The notes under the pieces: model-generated | Seen by the model: the letters and a program-made list of their open reading frames with translations, nothing else | What the model was told of the DNA's origin: nothing | Databases searched by the model: none | Part shown: one piece after another, positions 1-5,602 of the stretch | Numbering within the stretch: the first letter of the stretch is position 1 | How the letters are laid out: each line of letters begins with the position of its first letter | Program-made: the position numbers and the translations under genes | Assembly (NCBI GenBank): GCA_964369175.1 | Contig: CAYJEM010000088.1 | Coordinates: 1-5,770 of the forward strand | Reading direction: 5' to 3' | From: Tannockella sp964369175 | GTDB lineage: Bacteria; Bacillota_I; Bacilli_A; Erysipelotrichales; Coprobacillaceae | Length of the DNA: 5,770 bases

Positions 1-117
1 TATTGATTTAACTCGTTTTCCATTAATAATTATTCCACTTGCTTTATGTATTGTTTTAGGAACCATAACTGTATGGCTACGTAATTTTGTGCTAATACTT
101 GGTACATTTTTTTTCAT
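1..117 (-). CDS. N-terminal fragment of a Bacillota 'hydrolase'-type protein of unknown function (cut by window edge)
   Basis: Thirty-nine codons are open from an ATG at 115-117 to the left edge, so the 3' part lies outside the window. A strong GGGAGG ribosome site sits at 125-130, seven bases before the ATG, which makes this a convincing gene start. The peptide begins MKKNVPSISTKLRSH and continues with VPKTIHKASGIIINGKRVKSI. From memory this resembles the N-terminus of a family of roughly 230-residue Bacillota proteins annotated only as 'hydrolase', which share a VPxIS...VHVP...ASGIxIxGxRxKSI pattern and look like TIM-barrel proteins. That assignment is recall from a short fragment and is tentative. 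The fragment has no signal peptide or membrane segment, so a cytoplasmic protein is likely. It is transcribed just after the terminator of the upstream surface-protein gene and probably from its own promoter. Confidence 0.72.
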   Translation of the reverse strand, partial: MKKNVPSISTKLRSHTVMVPKTIHKASGIIINGKRVKSI

Positions 118-139
118 AAGATTTCCTCCCATTAAACAC

Positions 140-145
140 ATTATA
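140..145 (-). promoter_or_regulatory. Probable -10 box for the left-edge gene
   Basis: A perfect TATAAT reads on the minus strand here, placing transcription start near 133 and leaving a leader of about 16 bases before the ATG at 117. No good -35 is visible: the 17-base spacing falls inside the T-run of the preceding terminator (TATTTT at 163-168). Because the gene upstream ends in a strong terminator, a local promoter is expected here, but the weak -35 keeps this tentative. Confidence 0.45.
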
Positions 146-158
146 ATCTATATACAAT

Positions 159-188
159 AAAAAAAATAGTGGGTAAAGCCACTATTTT
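159..188 (-). terminator. Intrinsic terminator of the LRR surface-protein gene, overlapping its stop codon
   Basis: A perfect 10-bp stem pairs 179-188 with 163-172 around a 6-base loop (173-178). On the minus strand it runs into eight consecutive T (159-166), four of them inside the stem. The last lysine codon and the TAG stop (182-184) lie within the 5' arm, so terminating ribosomes would occupy the hairpin. The stem is mostly A-T with a G-C pair core near the loop. The plus strand also gives an A/T-rich stem, but the T-tract is clear only on the minus strand. Confidence 0.85.
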
Positions 189-2803
189 CTATATTCTATT
201 TTTCTTTTTAGTACTATACAAATAATTAATAATCCCGACACACAACAAAGCGCTTGAATATATAGTATGTTTATGCCAGTACCAGTCCCTGGCGGGGATG
301 GTACTGGAGCTGGAATTACGGGATCTGTAATAATAATATTTACAGTAGTGGAACTAACTAAATACTCAATATTGTCATTTGGAACAAATTCAAATGTGAT
401 TTCCCCATGCATTGCTTCTAGTGCATCAAACTCGTAACTTCCACTAGTTGATGTAACTGGAATCGTAGTAAGCGTAACACCATTTAGCTTTATATTGATT
501 GTTCCATTAGGAAGTTGCTGGTTTACACCATTTATTGAGTAATGAATAGTTATCTTATCTCCAGTTGTTGCTTCCAGTGACTCTGCTTCAATAGTAATTG
601 TAGATGTTGTTACCGGTTTTACTACTACTGGTACAATTATACTTTTAAATGAACTTGTTGTTGCTTCCTTTTGAACTTCATAACTACCACCTACTAGCCC
701 AAATACTTCGCTAGTTGTAATATCATGCCATGTTGTTTGATCAACTTTGTGATAAATATATCCTGTTGCTACATTTGTAATCTTTCCATCATGGTTGTCA
801 CCACTTGGATCAATTACTGGTCTTGCAGGTATGCTTAGACTTTGCGTGTCACTATCCAATGTATTAATTGAATCACCTTTTTTAATAATTGTCATTGTTG
901 TATTAAACAAATCATTAGTAATCGGTAAGATACCATCAACCGATATTACTTCTTTGCCATTTACAATATAAGTAGCTCCAGCCTCATATCCGTTTAAGGT
1001 TTCATTTATATAATCTATTTGAATATTTGGTGTAGGTTCTTTTATTGTTGGCGGGGGCATAAATGTCCATGGACTAGCAAGTGTCCCTTCACCTATAACC
1101 AGTTGATTGGTAGCATCAACAACGATTCTTACACGGACTCCATAGGAATCAACCATACTTACACCGATAGCTTTTGTTGCATCCTCACTAACAACAATCC
1201 CAACTGTTGTAATACCAGGAATTATTAACCATGAGTTATATAAACTACCTCCACCAAAGTGGATATGTTCTGTTTGACGCTGTAGATAATATGTTTTACG
1301 TGTTTCCCTTGAATTTTCAAGCAATACTAGTGGGTATCCATTATTGGCGTATTCATCGTATTCATTACTATCTAATATATTGATATAATCATCATTTTGC
1401 TTTTGAAGCAAGCTTTCTTGGTAATCATTAAAAGCATCATCTAAAAATTCACCGTTTGTCCAACTTTGTAAACTGCTCCCTTGCCATGTAACATTTGATG
1501 TGTATTCTTGATAAAGTGGTTGTGCATCTACTAAATTTGTAGATAATAATTCATAGATATTGCCTTCTTTTTCAATAACTTCCCATAAGATTGGATCAAT
1601 TGAATAATATAGATCACGATACTCATAGTAATCAACCCCTTCAACACCTATTGGAGCATCTATTTGATAGTGTTGATACTCTCCAAAATGAACATATTGG
1701 CGATAAATAGGTACATTTAAATATGCTTTATCAAAAGTAACTGCATTACTAGCTAGCACATCATTATGACCACCTTGCGTATACGTCCATCCCGTTGAGT
1801 TTGTTCCATCTGGAACTGCTGGAAGCATGAGAGTTGTATCATTTGACCAAACTCCATCTACACTTTTTACTAAAGCATATGGAAAATTAATTAATTTTGC
1901 TACTAGAGGATATCCCGCTAGTGAGTTCCCTTCTTGATCACAAAATTGTAGTGCTACTTCATACGTTATATGATTATGTATATAATCCGGAGATTTTTGT
2001 TCAAAAATTTCTTTTTCCTGTTTTGAGGTAAAAATTATTGGGTATGCAGGATCTGGAGTTGCTACCCCCGCACTTGGCAAAAAAGCTTTATCTTCAATAA
2101 CTATTGAACTAGCATCAGCCTCAAAGTCAATTTGTTGTAAACCGCTCCTAAAAACAAAGTACGGACCTAATGATGACACATACTCAGGAATTTTAAGATA
2201 TGTTATTCCACTATTATTAACAAACGAATTTGGTAATCGAATAGTACGATTATTTGTAAGTGTTTCTGGCATATGTAGTTTTGACAAGTTTGGCGTATCA
2301 CGAAAAGGACCATTTCCTAAATCTGACATTTGAATAGGTAAATAAACCTCCGCACCACTAGCAAATGAATTTTGGAATACATACAAATCAAAACGTAATC
2401 CTGGATGAGTTTCATCTCCGTCTAAAAAAACAACTTCAGTTAAGGTCGTACACTGACTAAATGCATGGTAACCAATATAGGTAATGGTAGATGGAATAAC
2501 TAGTTTTGTTATTGTTGCATTACCATAAAAGGCTTGGCGATTAATTGAGGTAATTGTTCTTCCATTAATTGTTTCTGGAATAATAATTTCTGTTGGACTA
2601 GCAGCTATTCCTTCTGGACTTAAACCGGTAATTGCTGATCCACTTGTCTTAAAATATGCTGGATTTGTTTCAGTATAAAAAGTACTACTTTCTGTAGCAT
2701 TTACAACATCATTAGAACCATTACCTGTTAATGGTGAGTTAAAGATGCTTAATGCCATCATTAAAATGATCAATACTTTGAGTACTCTATTTTCCCTTTT
2801 CAT
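182..2803 (-). CDS. Secreted BspA-type leucine-rich-repeat surface protein with DUF6273-like and Ig/FnIII-like domains
   Basis: This is a large (873-residue) exported protein anchored at the cell surface; its partner is unknown. The ATG at 2801-2803 follows AGGGAG at 2810-2815 with a 6-base gap. Residues 1-36 form a signal peptide: charged KRENR, a hydrophobic core at 8-21, and a likely cleavage after VNA. Residues about 60-260 carry BspA/LRR_5-type repeats (INRQAFYGNATITKLVIPST; IGYHAFSQCTTLTEVVF). Residues about 372-563 match the DUF6273 pattern: HFGEY, PILWEVIE, LLSTNLVDAQPL, then W-x(4)-L-x-SWTNGEFLDDAF, and a terminal SWLIIPG...GVRVRIVV. Two FnIII-like modules follow at about 594-663 (IDYINETLNGY) and 673-729 (GKITNVATGYIYHKVDQTTW), then an Ig-like module at about 733-827. 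A proline-rich linker leads to PPGTG (837-841), a hydrophobic segment (about 844-865) and a basic tail, KRKIEYRK. Residues 280-370 are unassigned. BspA-type repeats are known in adhesins; adhesion here is inference. Confidence 0.93.
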   Translation of the reverse strand: MKRENRVLKVLIILMMALSIFNSPLTGNGSNDVVNATESSTFYTETNPAYFKTSGSAITGLSPEGIAASPTEIIIPETINGRTITSINRQAFYGNATITKLVIPSTITYIGYHAFSQCTTLTEVVFLDGDETHPGLRFDLYVFQNSFASGAEVYLPIQMSDLGNGPFRDTPNLSKLHMPETLTNNRTIRLPNSFVNNSGITYLKIPEYVSSLGPYFVFRSGLQQIDFEADASSIVIEDKAFLPSAGVATPDPAYPIIFTSKQEKEIFEQKSPDYIHNHITYEVALQFCDQEGNSLAGYPLVAKLINFPYALVKSVDGVWSNDTTLMLPAVPDGTNSTGWTYTQGGHNDVLASNAVTFDKAYLNVPIYRQYVHFGEYQHYQIDAPIGVEGVDYYEYRDLYYSIDPILWEVIEKEGNIYELLSTNLVDAQPLYQEYTSNVTWQGSSLQSWTNGEFLDDAFNDYQESLLQKQNDDYINILDSNEYDEYANNGYPLVLLENSRETRKTYYLQRQTEHIHFGGGSLYNSWLIIPGITTVGIVVSEDATKAIGVSMVDSYGVRVRIVVDATNQLVIGEGTLASPWTFMPPPTIKEPTPNIQIDYINETLNGYEAGATYIVNGKEVISVDGILPITNDLFNTTMTIIKKGDSINTLDSDTQSLSIPARPVIDPSGDNHDGKITNVATGYIYHKVDQTTWHDITTSEVFGLVGGSYEVQKEATTSSFKSIIVPVVVKPVTTSTITIEAESLEATTGDKITIHYSINGVNQQLPNGTINIKLNGVTLTTIPVTSTSGSYEFDALEAMHGEITFEFVPNDNIEYLVSSTTVNIIITDPVIPAPVPSPPGTGTGINILYIQALCCVSGLLIICIVLKRKIEYRK
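276..307. repeat. GC-rich inverted repeat inside the surface-protein gene
   Basis: Positions 276-284 pair perfectly with 299-307 (9 bp, CCAGTACCA with TGGTACTGG). After a bulged G at 285, 286-289 pair with 295-298, leaving a 5-base loop. The whole forms a 13-bp, GC-rich hairpin in an otherwise AT-rich gene, over the codons for the proline-rich linker and the PPGTG motif. Part of the symmetry comes from the protein repeat (PVPSPPGTGTG), so it may be coding constraint rather than a signal. Confidence 0.7.
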
Positions 2804-2824
2804 AACGCTCTCCCTAGCTATGTC

Positions 2825-2852
2825 TATATATTAAATATTATCATATTTACAA
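2825..2852 (-). promoter_or_regulatory. Candidate promoter for the LRR surface-protein gene
   Basis: On the minus strand TTGTAA (2847-2852) lies 16 bases before TATATA (2825-2830), which would start transcription near 2818, just ahead of the ribosome site at 2810-2815; that would leave almost no leader. An alternative is GATAAT at 2837-2842 with weak -35 choices upstream (TTGTAG at 2858-2863, 15-base spacing), giving a leader of roughly 25 bases. The sequence is so AT-rich that neither choice is firm. A promoter is expected here because thrS ends in a terminator just upstream. Confidence 0.35.
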
Positions 2853-2878
2853 ATACTCTACAATATGTCTTCCTATAT

Positions 2879-2925
2879 AAAAAACTCAGTTATGAAGGTG
2901 GTTTATTCACATTCATAATGAGTTT
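2879..2925 (-). terminator. Intrinsic terminator of thrS
   Basis: Six bases past the thrS stop codon a long hairpin forms: 2919-2925 pairs with 2882-2888, and 2912-2918 pairs with 2890-2896 with a single bulged base at 2889. A G/A mismatch and three further pairs (2908-2910 with 2898-2900) lead to a 7-base loop. On the minus strand the stem runs into six T (2879-2884) and then ATATA. No comparable T-run follows on the plus strand, so it serves thrS and isolates it from the surface-protein gene. Confidence 0.88.
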
Positions 2926-2930
2926 CATTG

Positions 2931-4661
2931 TTATTGTTTAGATTCTACTTCGTGTTGTAACATTGTGCTAAATTCATCAAATGATACGTTTGTTTGTTTT
3001 TGTTCACCATGCTTACGGAATGTTACACTTCCTTCATCACGTTCATTATCTCCAAGAACTAATAAGTAAGGAACTTTTTGCATTTGTCCTTCACGGATAC
3101 GATACCCTAGTTTTTCTTCTCTAGCATCCATTTCTACGCGGTATCCAAGTGCTTCTAAGTCAGCCACTACCTTTTTAGCATATTCTAAATGATATTCATT
3201 TTTAACTGGTAATACTTTTACTTGTACTGGTGAAAGCCACATTGGGAATTTCCCAGCAAAATGTTCAATTAAGATTCCAATAAATCTTTCAATTGATCCA
3301 TAGATTACACGGTGAACCATTACTGGGCGTACTTTGCTTCCAGTATCATCAACATAGTGAATATCGAATCTTTCTGGTAAATTCATATCTAATTGGATTG
3401 TTCCACATTGCCAAACTCTTCCTAAAGAATCTTTTACATGGAAGTCAAGTTTTGGACCATAAAATGCTCCGTCTCCAGGATTAACTTTATACTCTTTACC
3501 TGCTGCCTTACATGCATTAGCAAGTGCTTGTTCACTCTTTTGCCAAATATCCAAATCACCAATGTATTTATCTTCTGGTCTTGTACTTAATTCAATTTTA
3601 TAATCTAATTTTAATGAAGTATATACTCTATCAATAAATGCAATTAAGCGCACAACTTCGCTTTCAATTTGCTCAGGTGTCATAAAAATATGAGCATCGT
3701 CTTGTGTAAATGTACGTACTCTAAATAAACCATTTAATGCACCACTTGCTTCATGACGGTGTACTTGACCAAGCTCTCCCATACGTAATGGTAAGTCTTT
3801 ATACGAGTATAATCCGTTTTTATATACTAATAAACTTCCAGGACAGTTCATTGGTTTAATCGCAAATTCACGATCATCAACAATACTTGTATACATATTT
3901 TCTTGATAGTTTTGCCAATGTCCACTAACTTCCCACAATTCTTTTGACATCATAATTGGTGTTTTAATGAATTGGTATCCTTCTTTTGTATGTTCTTGAT
4001 ACCAATAGTTTTCAAGTAAGTTACGTAAAATCATACCTTTTGGTAAGAAAAACGGCATCCCTGGAGCATACTCATTCATCATAAATAATTCTAATTCTTT
4101 TCCTAATTTTTTATGATCACGTTTTTTTGCTTCTTCTAATAAATGTAAATGTTCTTCTAGTGCTTCTGGTGTTTCAAAACATACACCATAAATACGTTGT
4201 AATACTTTATTGTTTTTATCACCTTTAAAGTATGCACCTGAGTGTTTGATTAATTTAAAGTTTTTACAAGCTTTAACACTTTCTACATGTGGTCCTCTAC
4301 ATAAATCAATAAAGTCACCTTGACCATATGTAGTAATTGTTCCATCTTCTAATCCTTCAATTAAATCTAATTTATACTCATCACCTTTAAATAATTCTAA
4401 AGCTTCCTCTTTTGTTAATTCTTTTCTTACAATGCGTTTACCATCTTTACAGATTTTTTTCATTTCTTTTTCAATTTTTGGGATATCTTCATCCTTAATT
4501 ACATCTTCACCTAAATCAATATCATAGTAAAATCCTTCACTTACAACTGGTCCTACCCAAAATTTAGCATGTGGATATAAGTGCTTTACTGCTTGTGCTA
4601 GTACATGAGCACATGAGTGATTTAATACACTTAATTTTTCATCGTTTTTAAAGTCTATCAT
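2931..4661 (-). CDS. thrS: Threonyl-tRNA synthetase lacking the TGS domain
   Basis: This cytoplasmic enzyme charges tRNA-Thr with threonine using ATP and hydrolyses mischarged Ser-tRNA-Thr. The 576 residues contain an editing domain with HSCAH (H15, H19) and CRGPH (C121, H125), then the class II catalytic core. Zinc ligands are C273 (KPMNCPG), H324 (TQDDAHIF) and H450 (MVHRVIYG); their spacings of 51 and 126 equal those of the E. coli ligands C334, H385 and H511. Motif 2 is around 301-317 (HRHEASGALNGLFRVRT) and motif 3 around 450-463 (R459). The anticodon-binding domain runs from about 474 to the end. The usual N-terminal TGS domain of about 60 residues is absent. The chosen ATG (4659-4661) follows AAGGAG at 4669-4674; an in-frame ATG at 4725-4727 would only translate the T-box hairpins. 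A threonine T-box controls the gene. All catalytic, editing and zinc residues are present, so I read it as functional. Confidence 0.97.
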   Translation of the reverse strand: MIDFKNDEKLSVLNHSCAHVLAQAVKHLYPHAKFWVGPVVSEGFYYDIDLGEDVIKDEDIPKIEKEMKKICKDGKRIVRKELTKEEALELFKGDEYKLDLIEGLEDGTITTYGQGDFIDLCRGPHVESVKACKNFKLIKHSGAYFKGDKNNKVLQRIYGVCFETPEALEEHLHLLEEAKKRDHKKLGKELELFMMNEYAPGMPFFLPKGMILRNLLENYWYQEHTKEGYQFIKTPIMMSKELWEVSGHWQNYQENMYTSIVDDREFAIKPMNCPGSLLVYKNGLYSYKDLPLRMGELGQVHRHEASGALNGLFRVRTFTQDDAHIFMTPEQIESEVVRLIAFIDRVYTSLKLDYKIELSTRPEDKYIGDLDIWQKSEQALANACKAAGKEYKVNPGDGAFYGPKLDFHVKDSLGRVWQCGTIQLDMNLPERFDIHYVDDTGSKVRPVMVHRVIYGSIERFIGILIEHFAGKFPMWLSPVQVKVLPVKNEYHLEYAKKVVADLEALGYRVEMDAREEKLGYRIREGQMQKVPYLLVLGDNERDEGSVTFRKHGEQKQTNVSFDEFSTMLQHEVESKQ

Positions 4662-4668
4662 TTTATTT

Positions 4669-4674
4669 CTCCTT
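4669..4674 (-). promoter_or_regulatory. Ribosome binding site that fixes the thrS start
   Basis: AAGGAG lies seven bases before the ATG at 4659-4661 and just downstream of the T-box terminator. It decides against the upstream in-frame ATG at 4725-4727, which sits inside the T-box sequence and would add 22 residues (MVPRCFRPLDE...) unlike any ThrRS domain. Confidence 0.9.
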
Positions 4675-4685
4675 GTCTTATAAAT

Positions 4686-4714
4686 AAAAAAGCTCTCATC
4701 CAAAGGACGAAAGC
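4686..4714 (-). terminator. Regulated terminator of the thrS T-box
   Basis: A 10-bp stem pairs 4705-4714 with 4692-4701, including two G-U pairs, around a 3-base loop. It is followed on the minus strand by six T (4686-4691). The competing antiterminator spans about 4702-4730: AAGG (4727-4730) pairs with CCUU and ACG with CGU, using the same bases as the terminator's 5' arm. Uncharged tRNA-Thr bound at the UGGU bulge would favour the antiterminator. Confidence 0.93.
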
Positions 4715-4898
4715 ATCGTGGTACCACCTTAATTCGTTATTTAAAAATAACCTTATAAGCTATAACGCGCTACCGGCATCCTTTTTCAAGTGCTGCTCAT
4801 AGGGAGTTTTTATATAGTCTTATCAAAGCTTTCACCAACCGCTTTTTCTCTAAATCAAAGTACTGTATAAACATGTCCTAATCATTGCATTTGTATAT
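4686..4898 (-). ncRNA. T-box riboswitch leader of thrS (threonine, specifier ACU)
   Basis: The leader senses uncharged tRNA-Thr and switches thrS between termination and read-through. In stem I, UAGG (4877-4880) pairs with CCUA (4800-4803), flanked below by GA-type bases that fit the kink-turn. Above it is an internal loop, then a 9-bp helix with one mismatch (4862-4871 with 4809-4818). The 3' side of the loop reads A-ACU-C, so the specifier is ACU at 4805-4807, a threonine codon. The distal part has AGAGA and a GGUUGGUG loop, matching the conserved GA and GNUG elements. Stem III is GUUAUU/AAUAAC at 4736-4751. The T-box core AAGGUGGUACCACG is at 4717-4730; its UGGU bulge would pair with an ACCA tRNA end. 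I folded this by eye. The family call is secure; the exact stem I pairings are less so. Confidence 0.95.
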
Positions 4899-4904
4899 AT
4901 ATTT

Positions 4905-4932
4905 ATAATACCCTTTTTTTCATGTTTGTCAA
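4905..4932 (-). promoter_or_regulatory. Promoter of thrS
   Basis: A perfect -35 TTGACA (4927-4932) is followed after 16 bases by TATTAT (4905-4910), one mismatch from consensus. This predicts transcription start near 4898, just before T-box stem I. The -35 begins only four bases past the stop codon (4937-4939) of the upstream YbjQ-domain gene. Confidence 0.85.
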
Positions 4933-4936
4933 CATA

Positions 4937-5542
4937 TCAATCTTTAATTTTTTCTCTAATGATGGCTGTACCACTAAAGATAACACCTATTTTATCATTT
5001 GTGAAGTTTACAAAGTCAAATTTCGTACCTATCATTGCATTAGCCCCTTGTTCTATCGCTTCTTCGATGGCACGTTTTTTAGCTTCATACTTATATGCTT
5101 TAAGCTTAGAAGTATACGCTGTCACCTCACTACCTGAAATATCTTCAACACTTGCTAGAAACGATGAAGCAACACCAGTACCAATAACAATTTCTCCAGA
5201 TACAACATCAATATAATCAATTATTTTATAACCTTCATAATTATAACTAGTTGTAATTGGAAATTCATCTATCCGTTTTTTGTTTTCAATATATTGAATT
5301 TGTTTATCAAAGTGTCTTTTAAATGCTGCTTTTGTTTCATCAGAGAAATTATGCTCTGCCATCTTTTTAAATGCATAGTTACAATCAGACTCAACATCTT
5401 CAATTGACGTATATATTTTAGTACTTTTATAAACTTCTACTTTATCACAACAATTACTACAGATTGTTTTGTCACCAACTACATACCCAACACGATTATA
5501 TGATTTTGTGTTTTTACTACACTCCATACATTTTGTATCCAT
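4937..5542 (-). CDS. YbjQ-family (UPF0145) protein with an N-terminal zinc-ribbon-like domain
   Basis: The 201-residue product is predicted cytoplasmic; its function is unknown. Residues 1-35 hold a four-cysteine module, CMEC (C5, C8) and CSNCC (C28, C31, plus C32), as in a zinc ribbon. It continues with YTSIEDVESD at about 44-53, a layout recalling DUF4428, though that is tentative. A charged, probably helical linker covers about 54-94. Residues about 96-197 match the YbjQ family: YEGYKIIDYIDVVSGEIVIGTG, a long helix with EAKKRAIEEAIEQGANAMIG (153-172), and the closing SGTAI. Stand-alone YbjQ proteins are about 100-110 residues, so roughly half of this chain is extra. The family is labelled 'heavy-metal binding' in databases on thin evidence. 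The ATG at 5540-5542 sits eight bases from AGGAGG; an in-frame TTG two codons earlier (5546-5548) would be too close. It has its own promoter but no terminator before the thrS promoter. The upstream neighbour encodes a DUF4234 membrane protein. Confidence 0.9.
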   Translation of the reverse strand: MDTKCMECSKNTKSYNRVGYVVGDKTICSNCCDKVEVYKSTKIYTSIEDVESDCNYAFKKMAEHNFSDETKAAFKRHFDKQIQYIENKKRIDEFPITTSYNYEGYKIIDYIDVVSGEIVIGTGVASSFLASVEDISGSEVTAYTSKLKAYKYEAKKRAIEEAIEQGANAMIGTKFDFVNFTNDKIGVIFSGTAIIREKIKD

Positions 5543-5550
5543 AAACAAAT

Positions 5551-5556
5551 CCTCCT
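5551..5556 (-). promoter_or_regulatory. Ribosome binding site that fixes the YbjQ-domain gene start
   Basis: A perfect AGGAGG lies eight bases before the ATG at 5540-5542. The alternative TTG at 5546-5548 would leave only two bases, so the ATG start (MDTKCMEC...) is preferred. Confidence 0.88.
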
Positions 5557-5564
5557 ATGTTTAA

Positions 5565-5573
5565 ATTATAACA
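5565..5573 (-). promoter_or_regulatory. Extended -10 promoter of the YbjQ-domain gene
   Basis: TGTTATAAT on the minus strand gives a perfect TATAAT (5565-5570) preceded by the TGn extension (5571-5573). No -35 match stands at the 17-base position, which falls in the preceding terminator hairpin, but extended -10 promoters can work without one. Transcription would start near 5558, leaving a leader of about 16 bases. Confidence 0.7.
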
Positions 5574-5574
5574 T

Positions 5575-5597
5575 AAAAACAACCCCGTAGGATTGTT
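5575..5597 (-). terminator. Intrinsic terminator of the DUF4234 gene, with a UACG tetraloop
   Basis: Six bases past the stop codon, AACAAUCC (5590-5597) pairs with GGGGUUGUU bases (5578-5585) in an 8-bp stem with one G-U pair. It closes on C(UACG)G, a member of the unusually stable UNCG tetraloop class. Five T follow on the minus strand (5575-5579, three beyond the stem). The hairpin abuts the -10 region of the next gene, so it both ends the upstream transcript and leaves little room for a -35. Confidence 0.88.
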
Positions 5598-5602
5598 AAT
5601 AA

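Noticed and set aside
1019..1228. Plus-strand open frame of 69 codons
   Set aside because: It lies antisense inside the surface-protein gene, has low-complexity composition and resembles no protein family.
3293..3484. Plus-strand open frame of 63 codons
   Set aside because: It is antisense to the conserved catalytic core of thrS and has no ribosome site.
4662..4727. A 22-codon N-terminal extension of thrS beginning at an ATG at 4725-4727
   Set aside because: It lies in the T-box and its terminator, encodes nothing like a TGS domain, and lacks a suitable ribosome site; AAGGAG at 4669-4674 marks the real start.
4922..5216. Two overlapping plus-strand open frames opposite the YbjQ-domain gene
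   Set aside because: They are mirror frames of a well-supported gene and show no family match.
5543..5548. TTG start two codons before the chosen ATG of the YbjQ-domain gene
   Set aside because: It is only two bases from AGGAGG, too close to initiate; the ATG at 5540-5542 has normal spacing.
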